From assembly GCA_016719465.1 (NCBI GenBank), contig JADJYY010000008.1:62001-126000 (forward strand): DNA of 64,000 nt, written 5' to 3'. This document shows, piece after piece, positions 62,430-64,000 of the stretch. Made by a program: the position numbers and the translations under genes. Below the pieces are notes generated by a model. The model saw only the letters and a list, made by a program, of their open reading frames with translations, was not told where the DNA came from and ran no database searches. The DNA is from Hydrogenophilales bacterium. Its GTDB lineage: Bacteria > Pseudomonadota > Gammaproteobacteria > Burkholderiales > Thiobacillaceae. The number at the start of each line of letters is the position of its first letter. Position 1 is the first letter of the stretch.

Positions 62430-63065
62430 ATGACGCCGGCGGACTACGACGCCTGGTACGACAGCCCGCGCGGGCGCTGGGTCGGCGAAACGGAGTTCAG
62501 ACTCATCCGCCGCCGGCTTGGCCTCCTTCCGAGTGAAACCCTGCTCGACGTGGGTTGCGGCAGCGGCTGGTTCACCCGCCGCTTCGCCGCCGAAAACGGC
62601 TGGAACGTCACCGGCCTGGATAGGGATCCCGCCATGCTGGACTTCGCGCGGGCCCATGGCCGCAACGAACGCTATCTGGAAGGCGACGCCCGGGCGCTGC
62701 CCTTCGCCGACGCCAGCTTCGACCGGGTGATTGCCATCGCCTCCCTGTGTTTCGTGGCCGACGAACGCCGGGCATTGGCCGAGATCGTCCGGGTAGCCCG
62801 TCGCGGATTCGCCGTCGGCTGGCTGAACCGCCACAGCCTCTGGCACCGGCGCCATGCCGGCCGGCCCGCCTACCAGGGCGCGGCCTGGCATACGTCGCGG
62901 GAAGTGCGTGCCCTGTTCGCCGGACTTCCCGTGGCCAGGTTGCGGCTGAGCAGCGCCGTCTTCCTTCCGGGCGGCGGGCCCCTCGCGCGCCTGGCGGAGC
63001 ACCTGACGCCCGCGCGGCTTCCCTTCGGGGCGCTGCTGCTGGCGACGGGCGAACTCGCGCGCTGA
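62430..63065 (+). CDS. Class I SAM-dependent methyltransferase
   Basis: A 211-residue methyltransferase; I take the ATG at 62430 (MTPADYDAWYDSPRGRWVGE). SETLLDVGCGSGWFTRRFAA is the SAM motif I, VTGLDRDPAMLDFARAHG motif II, and ARALPFADASFDRVIAIASL motif III. It is of the methyltransferase-11 type, substrate unknown. A tandem copy of about 14 bases (ggggaccatga twice) lies over the upstream stop and this start, at 62403-62433. It is the last gene of the GATase-desulfurase-methyltransferase unit. Confidence 0.88.
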   Translation: MTPADYDAWYDSPRGRWVGETEFRLIRRRLGLLPSETLLDVGCGSGWFTRRFAAENGWNVTGLDRDPAMLDFARAHGRNERYLEGDARALPFADASFDRVIAIASLCFVADERRALAEIVRVARRGFAVGWLNRHSLWHRRHAGRPAYQGAAWHTSREVRALFAGLPVARLRLSSAVFLPGGGPLARLAEHLTPARLPFGALLLATGELAR

Positions 63066-63229
63066 TTCCGGGACGGCGCCGGCAAGGGGTGGGAGAAGGG
63101 GAGGAGGGGGGGAAGCCGATTCCCCGGCCGCCGTCGGCACGGCGCGCTGACATATTGCGCACTGACATATGGCTGTAAAACGCGTGACTTATAACTCGGG
63201 GCCGACCACAAACCTCCCGAGGCACAAGA

Positions 63230-64000
63230 ATGCAAACCCGTCCCCTGATCCAGGCCCTGCTGCTGGCCGCCGCCCTGGTACCCGGCATGGAAGCCGCCGC
63301 CGGTCCCATCGTCTCCGTCGACAAGGTCTGGAGCACAAACCACGGGCAAACCGGCCTGAATACGGGGGTGACCTCCGAGATCGCCGCCTTCGACGCCGCC
63401 ACCAACACCATCTGGGTGGCGGGGGTGGTGGGCGTGGACGTGCTCAACGCCGGCACCGGCGCCCTGGTGCAGCACATCGACACCAGCGGCTTCGGCAGCG
63501 TGAACAGCGTGGCCATCAAGAACGGGGTCGCCGCCTTCGCCATCGAGAACAAAACAGACCGCACCCAGAACGGTACGGTCCAGTTCTACAACACCGCCAC
63601 ACGCGCCAATACGGGCAGCGTCGGCGTGGGCGCCCTGCCCGACATGCTGACCTTCACGCCCGATGGCGGCAAGCTGCTGGTAGCCAACGAGGCGACTCCG
63701 ACCACCTACGGCGGCTTCGATCCCGCGGGCAGCGTCAGCATCATCGACATGAACACCCGCGCCGTGATCGCCACCCCGGGCTTCGCTGGCGTAAGCCAGC
63801 AAGGCGGCCATATCCGCACCAACACCGGCATGGACTTCGAGCCTGAATACATTGCCGTGAGCGCGGATGGCAAAAAGGCCTTCGTCGGCCTGCAGGAGGC
63901 CAACGCCATGGCGGTGCTGGACCTGGCCAGCAATACCTTCGAGAAGGTGGTCGGCCTGGGCGTCAAGGATTTCAGCGCCGGCGGCAATGAAATCGACCCT
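63230..64000 (+). CDS. Choice-of-anchor I family protein, N-terminal part (3' end outside window)
   Basis: The frame opens with an ATG at 63230 and runs off the window without a stop. A signal peptide (LIQALLLAAALVPGMEAAAG) precedes a beta-propeller: TSEIAAFDAATNTIWVAGVV, DVLNAGTGALVQHIDTSG, GALPDMLTFTPDGGKLLVAN, GSVSIIDMNTRAVI and FEPEYIAVSADGKKAFVGLQ. These match the choice-of-anchor I family of large exported proteins, some of which are alkaline-phosphatase-like. The visible part is 257 residues of what should be a much longer protein. Confidence 0.82.
   Translation, partial: MQTRPLIQALLLAAALVPGMEAAAGPIVSVDKVWSTNHGQTGLNTGVTSEIAAFDAATNTIWVAGVVGVDVLNAGTGALVQHIDTSGFGSVNSVAIKNGVAAFAIENKTDRTQNGTVQFYNTATRANTGSVGVGALPDMLTFTPDGGKLLVANEATPTTYGGFDPAGSVSIIDMNTRAVIATPGFAGVSQQGGHIRTNTGMDFEPEYIAVSADGKKAFVGLQEANAMAVLDLASNTFEKVVGLGVKDFSAGGNEIDP

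Overview
The window is a high-GC stretch of a proteobacterial chromosome, most likely a betaproteobacterium of the Rhodocyclales/Nitrosomonadales type. The basis is gene content (PPi-dependent phosphofructokinase beside an H+-pyrophosphatase, BtuM, a rubrerythrin/Fe-S/DUF3501 operon, CbbQ/CbbO, HAO-like cytochromes) and codon usage. Taxonomy is inference. No rRNA, tRNA or CRISPR array was seen.

Layout. (1) 1-2.9 kb: the end of a rubrerythrin gene, an Fe-S oxidoreductase, a DUF3501 gene and a CNP1-like secreted protein. (2) 3.0-9.0 kb: a cobalamin riboswitch followed by a B12 uptake and salvage operon, btuB-btuM-cobU-cobT-cobC-cobS, with mostly overlapping genes. (3) 9.0-17 kb: kdsB, a His-rich secreted protein, adk, a pyrophosphate module (PPi-PFK, a 72-aa protein, HppA) and an OmpA-type protein with a repeated N-terminal region. 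(4) 17-21 kb: a probable zinc uptake cluster (small Cys/His protein, outer-membrane protein, ZnuA-like and ZnuB-like) with no ATPase gene beside it. (5) 21.5-28.4 kb, minus strand: CbbQ and CbbO split by a toxin-antitoxin pair whose antitoxin is frameshifted, then a DUF4143 ATPase and a secreted protein of lower GC. (6) 28.9-37.6 kb: a Sel1-repeat protein, two separate ExbB-ExbD-TonB systems, a TudS-related protein, a lipoprotein and a secreted rhodanese.

(7) 37.8-51.5 kb: a metalloid/thio-metabolite region. It holds a frameshifted ArsS radical SAM gene, a 5'-damaged FAD disulfide oxidoreductase, the two arsenosugar-type glycosyltransferases (TIGR04283, TIGR04282), an unassigned ATP-grasp enzyme, an EgtD methyltransferase fused (perhaps only apparently) to a YHS lipoprotein, an EgtB/SenA-type sulfoxide/selenoxide synthase, an NADH dehydrogenase-SelD fusion and ArsM. 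Two toxin-antitoxin modules lie among them. (8) 51.5-60.1 kb, minus strand: a multiheme cytochrome chain (octaheme, triheme, diheme) directly upstream of arsM, a NapH-GltD fusion, a TVP38-rhodanese fusion, a sterol-desaturase-type hydroxylase and an ArsR-rhodanese regulator. (9) 60.3-64 kb: a fragment of a PLP enzyme, a class II glutamine amidotransferase, a cysteine desulfurase, a methyltransferase and the start of a choice-of-anchor I protein.

Two families of palindromic repeats are scattered through the window: a CCCCCTTT/AAAGGGGG element of about 100 bp and a dRS3-like CATTCCGGC/GCCGGAATG element. Repeat-like sequence has also entered reading frames. CobT, ArsS and the NapH-GltD fusion carry in-frame inserts, and the diheme cytochrome ends in repeat-coded residues. 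This recalls the Rickettsia palindromic elements and is the most general unusual feature. The most interesting pathway candidate is the joint As/Se/ergothioneine-like region at 37.8-51.5 kb. Several defects there (extra G in a G run, and a 92-base tract with no A or T) may be assembly errors.
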